Shown one piece after another: positions 41,271 through 53,154 of a DNA stretch of 64,000 bases. The first letter of the stretch is position 1. Every line of letters begins with the position of its first letter. The translations under genes were made by a program, and so were the position numbers. The stretch covers positions 45,419,673-45,483,672 of the forward strand of contig CM075860.1 of the NCBI GenBank assembly GCA_037975125.1, written 5' to 3'. This DNA comes from Latrodectus hesperus. Lineage: Eukaryota > Arthropoda > Arachnida > Araneae > Theridiidae. The notes under the pieces were generated by a model. The model was not told where the DNA came from. It ran no database searches and was given only the letters and a program-made list of their open reading frames with translations.

Positions 41271-42219
41271 TTAGAATCTTTGAGACTTAGATTTTGAGAA
41301 AGACTGGGAAATTCCTTTCAGAATAGGTGAGACATTCGTATTAGAAATATTTGAGGATAAGTTTGGAAAATTTAAGAAATCTGTTTGGGTACTACAAGAT
41401 TTCATGACTTTTATTACTGCTTGTGAATAGCTAATACCTTGTTGAAAGGTACGGGATGACACTGTTTGCTTGGCTTCAGGGTAAGATAAGTTTTGTTTTA
41501 TTTTCACAGTAATAATTTCTTTTTCTAATATCCAGGTTGGGGATGACCGGGAGTACGAGGAAGGTTCACCACTGCAGTTGACACATTTTTCTTGTAATTG
41601 ACACTGACTACTGTCATGTCCAACAGTTGCACATCGAGCACAAGTCAAATGTCCCCTACAAGTAGTTTTTGTATTCCCGAATAGCTGACATTTAAAGCAA
41701 CGTAAAGAATTTGGAATGTAGGGTTAAACATTACAATTTAGATAAACAGATTTAATAGATTGAGGTAGTATAGGAGTTGCAAACGTGAATATAATCGGCA
41801 AAGTTTTTATAATTTTGCCCTCTCTCCTGATTGTAATGCGCTGCACATGTTGTACTTTTTGGTCAACGAGATTATCCAAAATTTCCTCCTCTGAAATATT
41901 AAATAAATAATCTGCTGAAATTACTCCCCATGTAGAATTTAACCTTAAATGAAGAGATACTATAACATCAATATTATCCAGGCATTTTAGTTTTAGGATG
42001 GCTTTGGCCTGTTCAATTGATAAAACTTCAACTAAGAGATCACCAGATTTCATTTTGTGAACATTTTTGACATTTCCAACGGTACCAATAAGACTATTAT
42101 TAAATAAGAAAGGGGAAACATTATCAAAATTGCCCTCAGTTCTTTTAATAAAAAATATTTCTGATCATGCATCATTTGTTGCTCCACAGGAAGTAAAGAA
42201 TTAGAAGTACACTCCATAA
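41271..42219 (-). pseudogene. ORF1 (gag-like) with three zinc knuckles, broken
   Basis: The start MECTSNSLLPVEQQMMHDQK at about 42217 frameshifts near 42145 into DNVSPFLFNNSLIGTVGNVK. An open block follows (41724-42053) with MKSGDLLVEVLSIEQAKAIL and VQHVQRITIRREGKIIKTLP. One TAA at 41724-41726 interrupts the frame at a position where the family usually has Lys. The same frame then runs on through the knuckles CFKCQLFGNTKTTC (expected His is Asn), CARCATVGHDSSQC (intact) and CVNCSGEPSSYSRSS (last two ligands lost) to a stop at 41271. It would bind element RNA in the ribonucleoprotein. This copy cannot be expressed whole. Confidence 0.78.
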
Positions 42220-42727
42220 AAATAGGTTAATTACTTCAAGGCCTGGCTGCACCACCCACCACCTAGCCCAACAAGGAGATGCAGTATATCTGCACCAGTG
42301 CTAGCCTGACCCTATATGCATTCAATATATCTCTGAAGTGCCCTCCACTCTTATCGAGTCACACAGCAGATATATGATCGCTTGATCCATGGAAGTAGAT
42401 TGATGCGCTGAGGACCACAACACACCTTTCGTTTACCTGAAGCTGAAGCCTAAGTAAGGTGTTGGTTTCTGGGAGCCTCAATTACCAGGATTCTCCTTTC
42501 CACGGACACGGGTCTCTACACAATGCAAATAAGTGGGTGATTTAGTCCCCAAGAGAAGCTAATAGCAACAGGGCGGTAATAGCTACTCAAGGGGAGCCCT
42601 CAACTTCTTACGAGGCAACCACAATGGGGGAAAAGAGGATGAAAAAGCAGAAGAAGACTGTTCACTAGGGTATCTCGGGATTGTGACACCCGTATTTACC
42701 TAAAGAAGGTAAACATTCTGAGGGGGC
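42220..42727 (-). other. 5' leader of the Nimb/I-like element
   Basis: A ~500-bp GC-richer segment runs from about CCCCCTCAGAATG to the ORF1 start. Such leaders carry an internal pol II promoter in Jockey-superfamily elements. The exact 5' end is inferred from the composition change. Confidence 0.5.
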
Positions 42728-44845
42728 TATGTGAGTCATTTGCGTATTGGTATAAGTGAAATAAAGATATATTTAAAGTGCGAAGCAGAAATTAAAATTC
42801 AAATATTTATATAGAACTATTATTTCTTTGAAATATATATAAAAATAATGTACTTCAATGTTGCAGTTTTATGAGGAGTGAACGAAAGCAGAATTTGAAG
42901 GCAGCTGGGCCATCTTTAAATGGGTCATCCAAAAGGCAGATCTTTCATGCAGTATGTGACCTTACAGAGCCCTGAAAACCGGGGAATAGATATTTTCAAT
43001 GGATTCGGGCAGTTTAATATTATTAGGACCCTTGGGAAGAACTCTGCTCACTTTTCAAAAAAGCGTGACATCCAGTCGATAAATTGAAAAGTTGTTTTTT
43101 TCGGGAATGCTCAGTCCTGAATGTGTTCTATATTTGTGTTAAGAGAGCATGTTTTCTTCTGATCCAGCGTAAAGCACGCATCTATCTTCAGTACCTTGTT
43201 TGCTTCAGAGCAGTTTGACGGCTGAATAAAATGTAAACTCCTCTGTTAACATGCGCTGACTTTTATCCCATTCATTATTACAGTGCAAACGCAGAGATGT
43301 CTTTTCTCCTGAAGAAAACGCTTTAATAGATGGCGCCTTTTATTATGTATGATTTCATCACATCGTAGATTTTATTTGAGGAAGTTCTGCCAGCCTTTCG
43401 ATGGAACTCTAAATTCCTTGAGATTTCTTAAATATAGTTGATTGTTTTGAATTTATGTATAAATTATTCAATGTGTATACCTTTTGTGTTTATTAAAATT
43501 GTTTTTGTTTATAACGTATGATCTGATGTTTACTTCCCGAGCAGTACTTTGAATGCACTCTCTCGATATTAGATATATTATTTAGATTATAAACTTTTTC
43601 ACTTTTAAACACCATCACATACGACGCCTCATTGCTCAGTGTAATGGCAGCTGAGGGAATGGTTTGCGCAGCTAGTTCCGCAGGCGCGTCTTGAGAAATA
43701 CTCGTTGTCCTGACATTGTGAGTCATGACCACAACAGCAAAGATGAATTGTTTATGTATCCAAATATCACTACAAGTTTACTGTTTTCTTTTTGCATGCT
43801 TGTCATAATGGAGTTGTGGCTGTGATTCAAACATTAGCACGGGACGGTGCTTGAAACGATATCTTTTGACGTCGATTCTACGTATCTGAAATGAGCTTTG
43901 CCACCTTCAACAAAGTGAAGCAAACTTCCTCGCATTCATTTGGCTTCCAATCTCTCCATAACGCTTCAAGACCAGATCAGGCAGAGCCTTTTCAAATAAT
44001 TTTTCTAAAGAAAGATTAGAAAGCGAATTTCAGGAATAATATTGTGCGTCTTCCGAAGTTTTGTCCGAGATGGACTTCAGAACGGATGCACAGGAATGTA
44101 TAAATGCAGGTATTTGTCCTCTGGTGTTTACATCCTGTTTTCTGGTTGCAGTATTTGATAATAAAAGATTGATTAAGAAAAACTGTGCAAAAAGTCGATG
44201 AAATTTAGGCATTTTTTTCAACTATCTAATACTTTTCAAAATCAAATTTTTTCCAGCGAAAAACGCAAACAGACGAAATTGAAAAAAAATAAAAAAAGCG
44301 AAAGTACTCATCAAACTTAAAAATTTAAACTTATCAATATATAATATTCTGTTTTCTTTTTATCTACTCATGATGCAAAATTTCTCTCTCCACGTGTTGT
44401 TTGGATTTTTTCAACGATATCAAATTATATTTTCCTGAATTGCGGTTCCACAATTTTAGAATGCTAGGGCAATTTTTAAGGCAACTGAATTCTTCCATAT
44501 TTGTTGATAGAAAATATTTTTAGAACGAAAATTTTTAGAGAAGTTGCAATTTCTTTTTCGCAGCAAGAAAAAGGAATGATTCACACATATTATCTCTTCC
44601 GTTTTTTTTTTCAAACAATCCCCGGATATAAGTTCTTTATAGGAAAGTTTCAACTTCATCATCAACCAAAAATCTTATTTAAATGAGTCATTTTATAACA
44701 AAATCTGAAGAGGGATTTTTCTAATATGAAAACATTTTCCAATTAACGTATTCTAACTTTTCAAGAGTATATTCTGACGAATTTTGATATTTAGATACTG
44801 AAGGCATACGCAATTTGTCAATATTATTAAACATAAATTTTATAA
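42728..44845. other. non-coding spacer; unrecognised frame 43493-43732
   Basis: The minus-strand frame at 43493-43732 begins MVMTHNVRTTSISQDAPAEL in a locally GC-richer patch and contains a donor-like gtatgtg. It shows no domain and its second half is AT-rich, so it could be a short exon or chance. Nothing else is recognised. Confidence 0.35.
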
Positions 44846-45184
44846 TTATAAAAAGTTCCTATTCGCTTGTTTATCCTCAGAATTGACAGATTCAATTGCT
44901 TCTTTAATTGCTGGAATGTGCTTAACATTTACATTTGCACAAAATTTTTAATCACCATCTTTAGGATTCATTTTCCCTACTTTTAATTCAAAGTAATTTT
45001 TCATTAAATCGCTCATCACACATTGCTTAGAGACAGCATCTTTATCGAAGACTGGATCACTGTAATTTGCTGAAGTTTTATATTTTTCTTATCGCAATGA
45101 CTGTCACTAATTTATGCCCAATACTTGGAGGATTGAGAGGTCCTTTTTTTCTTTATCATCTAAAGAAAGATAATAAGCAGCCAT
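44846..45184 (-). pseudogene. unrecognised protein remnant
   Basis: One continuous minus-strand frame, broken by five stops, has unusually protein-like composition. It reads MAAYYLSLDDKEKKDLSILQ, then TSANYSDPVFDKDAVSKQC, VMSDLMKNYFELKVGKMNPK and KFCANVNVKHIPAIKEAIES. The balance of charged and hydrophobic residues is unlike the Ile/Tyr/Phe/Asn-rich noise around it. The frame is kept for about 110 codons, so the breaks are mostly point changes. No family is recognised. It could be a decayed host exon, a processed pseudogene or part of a DNA element. An R1-like tail (45319-45471) sits 135 bp away. Confidence 0.45.
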
Positions 45185-45318
45185 TTATACAAATATAAAA
45201 TTCTAATCGTATTAAAGCTGTGATCGGTATTATTTCTTAAGTTTGCATATTCATCGAGCATTTGTTTTTCTCTTTTCAAGTTTAGAAAGGGAATTAGTAT
45301 GCGCTATCATTGTTCTTA

Positions 45319-45471
45319 CTCCATTAAAGGGTTATCGGACTTTATTAATAAAGTGGGTGACCCGAGCAGCTGGGGCTAGGAAACATTGGGTTAGGAGTGA
45401 ATAGTACAAAATACTGATAAAAGCAGAGGTGCACAATGACATACAAACCCAACTCTAAGAAGAAGAAGAAG
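45319..45471 (+). mobile_element. 153-bp R1-like LINE tail with target duplication
   Basis: It shares CATTAAAGGGTTAT, TTAATAAAGTGGGTGACCC, GAAACATTGGGTT, GACATACAAACCCAACTC and an (AAG)5 tail with the 3' end of the element at 49164-52652. It is flanked by ATCATTGTTCTTA at 45306-45318 and ATCATTGTTTCTTA at 45472-45485 (one extra T). It is an extreme 5' truncation. Confidence 0.85.
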
Positions 45472-45772
45472 ATCATTGTTTCTTAACCTTCTCTGAATTC
45501 AGTCTTTCAGTGACTCAATTTCGTGTATTTTTCATGGTTTGCTACATCGAAATAAATGATAGGATGCTTACTGAAATTTGAAAATAGTCTTGTCATACAG
45601 TCTTTTAAAAGCAGGAAGAACTTACATAATTCCTTTCTACATTACAAAGAAAATTTGACTGGCGTAGAGTTTTCACATGTTGATGATCTATGACAAGGTG
45701 CTTTGCTCTTTATCTATAAATTTGCATATAGTAAATATAATAATTACGCATTGATCATCTGTTATCAATTGT

Positions 45773-46224
45773 GAACGTGAACGCCAGCAGGACTCCCTGT
45801 ACCTAACCCAGGGAGGGTTCTACCAGTTTGGGTGGAGTCTGCTGGAGAGAAAGAAGGAAGCACCAGTAGGGGAGCGCCACCCCTGCCTGTGGTCGCGAGC
45901 TCCCAACGCAACAGCTCAAATCAGCGTAGGAGGGTAGTTGCCTCACTGCTTCATTGATTCTTCTTCATGGTACTTGGGATCTCATCATCGTTCAGGGATT
46001 ATGAGCTCCCTGTGCTCCGAGAGGAATGTTATCAGCGAGAGGATTTTGGCTTTCGCTTGCGGATGGCGGATAACATTTTTCAGCCATTCTATTCTCAGGT
46101 GTTCGCTGGGGGTAGTAAAAGGCCAAGAGCTGGTGAGTGGGCACGATGTGGCATAGTGAAGTGGGTCACCCGTATGACCACAGGCACAGTTGTCGCTTTC
46201 CCGAGCACCAATCCTATGTAGATA
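45773..46224 (+). mobile_element. 452-bp insertion with 14-bp target duplication
   Basis: CTGTTATCAATTGT at 45759-45772 is repeated exactly at 46225-46238. The insert is much more GC-rich than its flanks. On the plus strand it runs from GAACGTGAACGCCAGCAGG to CCAATCCTATGTAGATA, without poly-A and without obvious A/B boxes. The long duplication fits target-primed insertion of a short LINE- or SINE-type element. The family and orientation are uncertain. Confidence 0.65.
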
Positions 46225-46238
46225 CTGTTATCAATTGT

Positions 46239-48660
46239 TACAGATAAATATGCAGGCGTTACTCCTGTATAAAATACAACAGGAAAAGAAGTGTCTAAAT
46301 CTTCCGAAAATATATCAAAAGTGCGTAAACTACACAAACTTCATACAGACAAAGGAGTTGAGTATATTGATAACGAAGCTAAAAAACTTTTACAAAATTT
46401 CATTTTACATTTTTATGGTAGAAAATGTTGAAATAAAGCTTGTGCTATATGTTTGAAAAATTCAGCAAAAGTTTCGGTGATCAATATTTGTACGACAAGA
46501 ACACGGGAAGATGTTTTGGATGTATTACTTGAAAAATATAAGAATTCATATCATATATTTATAAAAACTAACAGTCTTGGAAGCATGCCAAGAGAGTTAT
46601 CGAGTTTTAATTCACTCAGATTTACTTAAATCAAAAGAGATAAAAAATCCAAAATTTAAACTCGGGGTTAGGACTTCAGATTTTAAAAATACGATTCGCA
46701 GGGCTCATGGACCGACCTCTTGAAAAAATGGAAGTATATCAAATTCTTGAAATGTTGAAAACATATTTATTTTATTTACACATTGAAGGAGCGAAAAGAT
46801 TTCTTCATTATTTATGAATATTTTAAACCATAATAATTATGAAAAATTATTCTAAGTTAAAACATTATAATAATGACGAAATAAAGTTTACCATTTAGAA
46901 GAATGAAATGATGACTTGCAGTAAATCTGATGTGTAAATAGACTATTAAAAACAAAAGGAAATAAAGTTTTATTTGTTTGTCATGGCTATTCAAATAAGT
47001 TGATGAGAAATACTTCATTAACATAAGAGATAAAATGAATTGAATCTTAATTTTTATGTGCTCTTTTTTAATTACTTTTCCAATAGATTTGATCTTCTCC
47101 GGGGTCTATTTTCATAAGACTGTTGAATATATTTCATATAAAAGTATTTTGTTTGTATTCTTTATTTGGCAATGAAGCAGAGTAGAGTCTGATTGTAAAG
47201 ATGAAATGGAATCTCTGAATGAATTAAGAAAATTTTTTACTCAAATGAAGAACGAACAGAAATATTTTGACATGGAAAAACAAAAACTGTTGCTCAAATG
47301 AACATGTTTATGTAAAGAAATTCAATTTTAAAAGAATAAAATTTTCAATAAAAGTTAAGAAAGAAATGTAAGTTTTGTTTTCCAGAATGTTTAAAAATTT
47401 CATTCATTGCCTTTTTTTAAAAATCAATTACATATTTATATTTTACGAAAGAAATATGTGATATTTACAACATTTCTAATAAAAAAATTATTTGTAATAA
47501 AAACTATGAGACCATTTAGACTTCATAAAAATAATTCAGTAAAAAAAGCTTTTAAAAATGTTTCCAATACATTGAGACGAGGAAATCCTTCCTGATTTCC
47601 CAGGAACACGCGTTCAATTATGTTCATAAATGTCACAAAACACGCTCATCGAAAATGAAATGTGAAAGAATTTCGCGTGCGACTGTGGAAAATATTTCAT
47701 TAAAAACTATCTTCTAACATCAATTTATTAAATGGAAGAAGCGGTTCATATCAATGATTTATCAAAGTAATAATGTTGAGAAAAGATTGAATTTAAAATT
47801 TGTGAAATACTTATAAAGTATTATAGAAAGCATAAAATTTGAAAATCTTCTCACTTTATAAAATAATTTAATACAATGAATGATATAGGAAATTCAAAGA
47901 AAAAAATTTCTTAAGAAAAATGTGACTTTGAACAGAATGTATTTACAAAACCTAAGGCCTAGAATAAAATTAATTCGATCTGAAATTTTAAAAAAATGTA
48001 GTAAAAGGCAAATCTTCAGCATTAAAAAGCTGTAACAGATTTGCAAAGCATACTAATAAAAAAACTTAACTTCTTGAATCTGCTTATTCATCTAGATTTG
48101 ACACATGTATTAAAATATTCATAAAAGTATGACGTCTTTAGAATACTTAGAAAAAAAGGGGAATTATTGATATGTTATAGTTAAAATGGTGGTAAAAAAC
48201 AAGGAAGTAAAAAGTCGATTTCAGTTGATTTATATGTATGTTAGACATGTAATTGAATTTGAAGAGGTTTTTTTTTTAAACGTATAACAAAATATCACTT
48301 TAAAATCATCCAATTTGAATGAATTTTATTACTATGTGACTAATAAATTAATTAAAGTATGGGAGGATTTTAAAACCAAAGATTCATGTCAAATGCTTTC
48401 AGAAAAATATTTAAGAAATCAATATGTATGATTCCCTTTCTGATTATCTTTTATACTGATTTACTTGAAGAAATAAAATTAAACATACATTTATAAATAT
48501 GAAAAATATAGATAACAAATGCTATAATTGAACAATTTTATCTGCTTGCTATTCCCTCTGTTGTGAAGATCCACAAAAAGTGATGGAATATAAAATGTTA
48601 TGAAAATAAGTTAAATATTAAAAGAATTCAACTTCCAGTAACATTCAAGAATATCAAAAA
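46239..48660. other. AT-rich spacer, nothing recognised
   Basis: Short open frames (46190-46456 and 47407-47595) show no domain. A few GC-richer islets are too small to classify. Confidence 0.45.
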
Positions 48661-48673
48661 TTTCGAAAAAATA

Positions 48674-48971
48674 ATTTTTCTTAACGGTGGGCTTTCGGAT
48701 GACTAACCCTTCACCCCAAAAAGGCCGGAAACTGCTACTCATTTGTCGTTACCCAGTGGACACCTGTGAACTAAGTAACGGATGCGACTAAAATTACCTA
48801 CGCCATACCAACGTAAACCCATTATAGGGTGGGCCAAATTCTTACATAATGTCAGAAGAAAGGACAGAGAAACTCAGAGAGAAAGAAACATTCATACTCC
48901 AAACAGGATTCGAACCCGGGACACACAGCTCAGGAGTCAGGAACTCTAACTGCTCAACCATCGGTCGGCTA
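48674..48971 (-). mobile_element. tRNA-derived SINE, well preserved head
   Basis: The minus-strand head has a perfect A box (TGGTTGAGCAG) and a perfect B box (GTTCGAATC in CCCGGGTTCGAATCC), correctly spaced for a tRNA. A ~220-bp body follows, ending near TTAACGG... at 48682. The flanks are TTTCGAAAAAATA at 48661-48673 and TTTCAAAAAATA at 48972-48983, a near-exact target duplication. This is the best-kept SINE in the window. Confidence 0.8.
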
Positions 48972-49352
48972 TTTCAAAAAATACTATCAAATCAATGTCG
49001 ATTAAGGGTATATGAAAACAAATAAGGGAAATGTGAATTTGCTTTATGTGAAAAATGATAAAACTGTTAATATATATATTTGCTTGATTATAATTATAGA
49101 CTCAAAAGAAGTCAAGTCACTGATAAATTATTTCCATGTGATTAGTAATTAAGATATTTTCTTCCTGGGGCCTGAGCAGCTACCAGGCACGTCGGCAGGT
49201 GGTGGATCACCGAACGTCCTGTAGGAATGACAGGATAGCCTTGAATATAGAATCAGAGGCCGTGAACCACCTCCCGTAAAACCTGGTGTTATGCGACCCA
49301 TGACTAGGGTAATTTGGCACCGCGGTTAATGGTGTCTTAACGGAGCCTCTAA

Positions 49353-50085
49353 TTGCCTGGCGAACTTCTAGAGTATTTTGCCTTGCCCAGTAACTCAGGC
49401 AATGCTGGGTGGACTGTTATATTACCTGAGCTTATTAATTGTTATCTTGTGGCTGAAAAGACAAAAGAAATAACAAACCTTTCTGCATTTGCAGGTGAAA
49501 CCTCTGAAATAGACCTTGCTGAAAAAGACCAGGGAACCCAGAGGCAATCTAGTGCAGGGGCAGCAATGAATCCTTCACAGGAGGTAGAAATAACCTCCAA
49601 ACCATCTTCTTCTGGTGAGAGTCAGGAAGCTATCGCTAGCATGACTGACAGAATCAAGCTTAAAAAGAGACTTTTTCTTGTGGCCAGAAAAAGAAGCTGG
49701 TGAAGGAACACAAAATCGCCGAGGGGACTTGGGTTGAAAAGTCCAAGGCAACCAAAGGCGAGAAGTATCCCACCAACCGGACGAACCAGGGCAAGGCTGG
49801 AAAGGCTGCCAAGAGAGAAGGACCTGGGGGATATACCTACAGGACGGCTCTCACGGAGATCAAGATGGCTGTGCTCATAGAGGGTTATCCGGAAAAATGG
49901 CTAAAAGAGGGGAACAAACCTTTGACCTGGAACTCTTGTTAACCGAGAAAATAGGAAGGAATGAGAAGGGTTTTGCCCCAATCTTCCTATCCTGTAAACT
50001 TGAGAATGGGGCACTTATTGTCAACTGTGCAGATCTGGGGAGCTCAAAGTGGCTGAAACAGACTGTCAGTGACATAAGCCCCTGA
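49353..50085 (+). pseudogene. R1-like ORF1 with DUF4780-type domain, broken
   Basis: A low-complexity N-terminal part (49353-49703) is followed after a frameshift by a basic linker. The conserved block AVLIEGYPEKWLKEGNK (about 49867) continues in another frame as LLLTEKIGRNEKGFAPIFLS and ALIVNCADLGSSKWLKQTVS, ending at 50085. The EGYPE...GALIV.CAD...WL pattern is that of the DUF4780 domain found in ORF1 proteins of R1-like arthropod LINEs. At least two frameshifts are present. Confidence 0.65.
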
Positions 50086-50366
50086 CAGGAACAAAAACTC
50101 TTAGTGGGTGAGGCAAGAAAACTTGTCAGAACCACCAAGATTTTGACAAAACTGCCGAAAATTTGCAGTAAACTTAGCCTAAAGAGGTCCTGAGGAAAAT
50201 TGAGGCACAGAATGGTGGGGTCACTCCAACGGAGTGGAACGTCTTAACATTAAGAACGACCCAGCTGGGCATCGACATTAAGAACGACCAGCAGCTTAGT
50301 GAACCCGAGCTAGATGCTGCCACACGTCGTGTAAGGGTATATAAGTTTTATATCGGACTTCACCAA

Positions 50367-51030
50367 ATGCACGCAAAAGTGCTTGACAAACCCACTCCTG
50401 CTGATGGGGTGAATGTAGTTCAAGTCAACCTCCACCACAGTAGAAGTGGTACCAATAACCTCAGTAAGAAGTTTCTTGCTGGGGATATACACCTGAACCT
50501 GATTCAAGAACCATGGCTGGTTAGGGGGAGAATCAGTGGTTTCAAAGGAACTAAAGGTAAGCTTATCTATTGTACCAATAGTAATGCTAGAACTTGCATA
50601 CTTTTACATAAACACACTGAGGTTTTACCCCTCTCTGAATTTATCCTTAGGGACCTGACAGCTGTGAAATTCAAACTCAACATAGAGGGAGGGGACAGAG
50701 GAATTGTTTTTGGCTCTGTATACCTGCCCTACAAAGAGAAGGCTCCACCTGACCATTCTTTGCACAAGCTCATGAACGTTTGCAGAGACAACCACTTACA
50801 GGCAGTCCTAGGACTAGACTGTAATACTCACCATGTTGTCGGGGAAGTACGGACACAAATAAAAGAGGTGAGTGCCTTTTAGAATTCATTTTAAACTACG
50901 GGTTAGATATTCTAAATGAGGGCAACGAACCAACTTTCATTACTTCCAATCGATCTGAAGTAATTGATATAACTATAGCGACAACGCTAATTAGCAAAAA
51001 TATAGAAAATTGGAAAGTAGATGGTAGAAC
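50367..51030 (+). pseudogene. R1-like endonuclease domain
   Basis: The open part 50367-50882 starts with VNVVQVNLHHSRSGTNNLSK and contains LIQEPWLVRGRISGFKG (catalytic Glu) and AVLGLDCNTHHVVG (normally D-x-N-A-H). It is the exonuclease-endonuclease-phosphatase fold that nicks target DNA. A frameshift near 50875 leads into LEFILNYGLDILNEGNEPTF and ends near LISKNIENWKVDGRT, where the RT should follow but does not. Confidence 0.78.
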
Positions 51031-52562
51031 TTGGACCTGATGGTTAATCCTCAGAAAACCTATCTTGTACGTTTTACACGCAAAAGAAAATGGAAGGGTT
51101 TTTCATACGAAGACTTTTTGATGTTGAAATCAACGTGGCTTTAGAGGTAAAGTACCTGGGCATATATTTAGATGAAAAACTCACCTGGAATAAGCACTTT
51201 GATGATAAAACTAATGGAGCAAAGAAAAGCATTATGATTTGCAGGCGAATGCTTGGTAAAAACTGGGGTCTACATCCAAAACTGATGTTTTGGATGTACA
51301 TAGCTATTGCCAGGCCCATTATCACATATGCCTGTGTGATCTGTTGGCGTAAGGTGGAATAGAAGTCTGTGACTGACAGACTAGGAGATCTACAATGACT
51401 GGCCTGTCTGTGCATCACATGAGCAATGTCCATCGCACCAACCAGAGCATTGGAAGTTATGTTGGATCTGACTCCCTTAGACATCCTCATCTGCAGCACT
51501 GTCAGAATGACTGCATACGGAATGAAGTTACAAAACCAATGTTACGACCAGCATGTTGCCAAATGGCACAGGGGTATTACCGGGAAATTTCAAGATCCTA
51601 CTTTCCTGATGCCCTCGGACATCATGGAAAAGTCATACATGTTTGAAAGGACATTTGAAATGGTTTTTCCATTTAGAAACGAATGGGATAACAACATGTT
51701 TGAAACTAAAGCAGGAGATCCAATCTGGTACACAGATGGATCACTGAAAAACAGCCTCTCAGGACTGGGAGTATATGGGGTATCACCAAGAACAAGCCCA
51801 TCTGTAAGCTTTGGGCGTAACGTTACGGTCTTCCAGGCAGAAGTTTTGGCCATTATCCACTGTATGTGACTAAATATGAGGAAGGGCTACCATGGTAAGC
51901 GGTTCTCATTTTTAGTGACAGTCAAGCCGTTTTAAAAACACTCAGTTCATTCGAAATCAAATCTAAAATGATTTTCGAATGTAGAAACCTTCTTACAGAA
52001 CTGGCAACTAGAAACAAGGTGATCGTTGTATGGGTGCCAGGGCACAAAGGTATCAAAGGTAATGAAAGGGCTGATGAACTTGCTAAATAAGGATCGTCTT
52101 TTGCTCCCATCGGTTCAGAACCTTTTTGTGGGATCAATTTGAAGACCGCAAAAACCAATGTTCTTAGTTGGACTAAACGGAAGATGTATGAAACTTGGCT
52201 CAACACTCCTGGTCAAACCCACGCTAAAAGTATGATCTGTGGACCATCAGCGAGGAATGCCTCTGAAATTCTAAGAAGCTCTAGGCAGAAGATACGTTTA
52301 ATCGTAGGCTTCATAACTGGGCACTACTATTTCAGAAACACCTCCATAAAATGGGACTGTTTCAGCAAGACCCTATCTGCAGGAAATGTCAAACGCAAGA
52401 GGAAACAGCAAAGCTTATCATTTACGAATGCGAGGCTCTTGCCCTCCCTAGATTAACTTCTTTAGGCATCATCCATACTAGAGAGTTACACCTAAACTCC
52501 ATTAAAGGGTTATATATATCGGAATTTATTAATAAAGTGGGTGACCCGAGCTACTGGAACTA
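51031..52562 (+). pseudogene. R1-like RT thumb, RNase H and C-terminal zinc region
   Basis: After the deletion joint come LMVNPQKTYLVRFTRKRK and VKYLGIYLDEKLTWNKHFDD (RT thumb, about 51040-51360), then ALEVMLDLTPLDILI. RNase H begins with DPIWYTDGSLKNSLSGLGVY, FQAEVLAI (to 51869) and, after a stop, FSDSQAVLKT and WVPGHKGIKGNERADELAK (about 51912-52089). The tail has CRKCQTQEETAKLIIYECEA and ends YISEFINKVGDPSYWN at 52562. The RNase H acidic residues and His are all visible, but stops and frameshifts separate them. Confidence 0.8.
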
Positions 52563-52665
52563 GGAAACATTGGGTTTGGAGTTAATAGTACAAAATGCTG
52601 ATAAAAACAGAGGTGCCCAATGACATACAAACCCAACTCTAAGAAGAAGAAGAAGATATTTTCTT

Positions 52666-53154
52666 TCAGAGGATGGATTTTAATTGCTACCACCAGGCGT
52701 ATGTTGTAGCAGTTTTTATTACTCTCTGAATACTCACGCTATATTTAGAGGTTAGTAAAAAGTAATCGAGAAACAATAGAAAACAAATGGTTTGTTTGTT
52801 TGACGCTCCATGTTGATTTTTTGGACACAATATCTTACAAGTTTGGAATTTACATACTCCCGGTTACATCCATGCCCAAATTGCGATTCGAAATATTGAA
52901 TCGAAGGCTGGAGAGATTCGGCTTTGCTTTATGTTAAACGAAATCAAACAAACAACGATGCACAGCACACTTACATGCACCTTTGAGGTTGTGAGCAATA
53001 ATGCTGTGAAACATCTTGCCGCTACGTACGTCCAAACAGTAATCATTTTTACTATTTTCTATCATTCTACTCATCATTTTTACTGGTTTCTATCATTTTG
53101 AACAATACGGATGCTCTCACCTTTCATTTCTATTAGGTTTGATTTAGAGTCATC
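52666..53154. other. non-coding spacer
   Basis: No gene or element is recognised. The minus-strand frame at 52864-53046 has no supporting feature. Confidence 0.45.

Larger units (their letters stand above)
36600..42727 (-). mobile_element. Nimb/I-like non-LTR retroelement, composite
   Basis: Read on the minus strand from about 42727: a GC-richer 5' leader (42220-42727), ORF1 with zinc knuckles (42220-41271), endonuclease (about 41095-40564), RT part 1 (40084-39200), then a second and different RT (39199-38340), RNase H (37966-36841) and a 3' tail to the TTAGG run. The domain order is that of the I/Nimb branch of the Jockey superfamily. The RT fingers region occurs twice with different sequence, so two related elements are fused near 39195. 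No flanking target duplication was found. All frames are broken. Confidence 0.72.
49164..52652 (+). mobile_element. R1-like LINE, full ends, RT core deleted
   Basis: AAGATATTTTCTT at 49151-49163 is repeated at 52653-52665 (the first AAG merges with the tail). The insert starts CCTGGGGCCTGAGCAGCTAC and ends in an (AAG)n tail. In order it holds a leader, ORF1 with a DUF4780-type domain, an endonuclease, an RT thumb, RNase H and a C-terminal zinc region. The RT fingers and palm, including the YADD box, are missing at a junction near 51030. The element is thus bounded at both ends but internally deleted. The frames carry additional stops. Confidence 0.82.

Noticed and set aside
51074..51499. 141-codon minus-strand frame
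   Set aside because: It is the antisense shadow of the R1-like RT thumb region.
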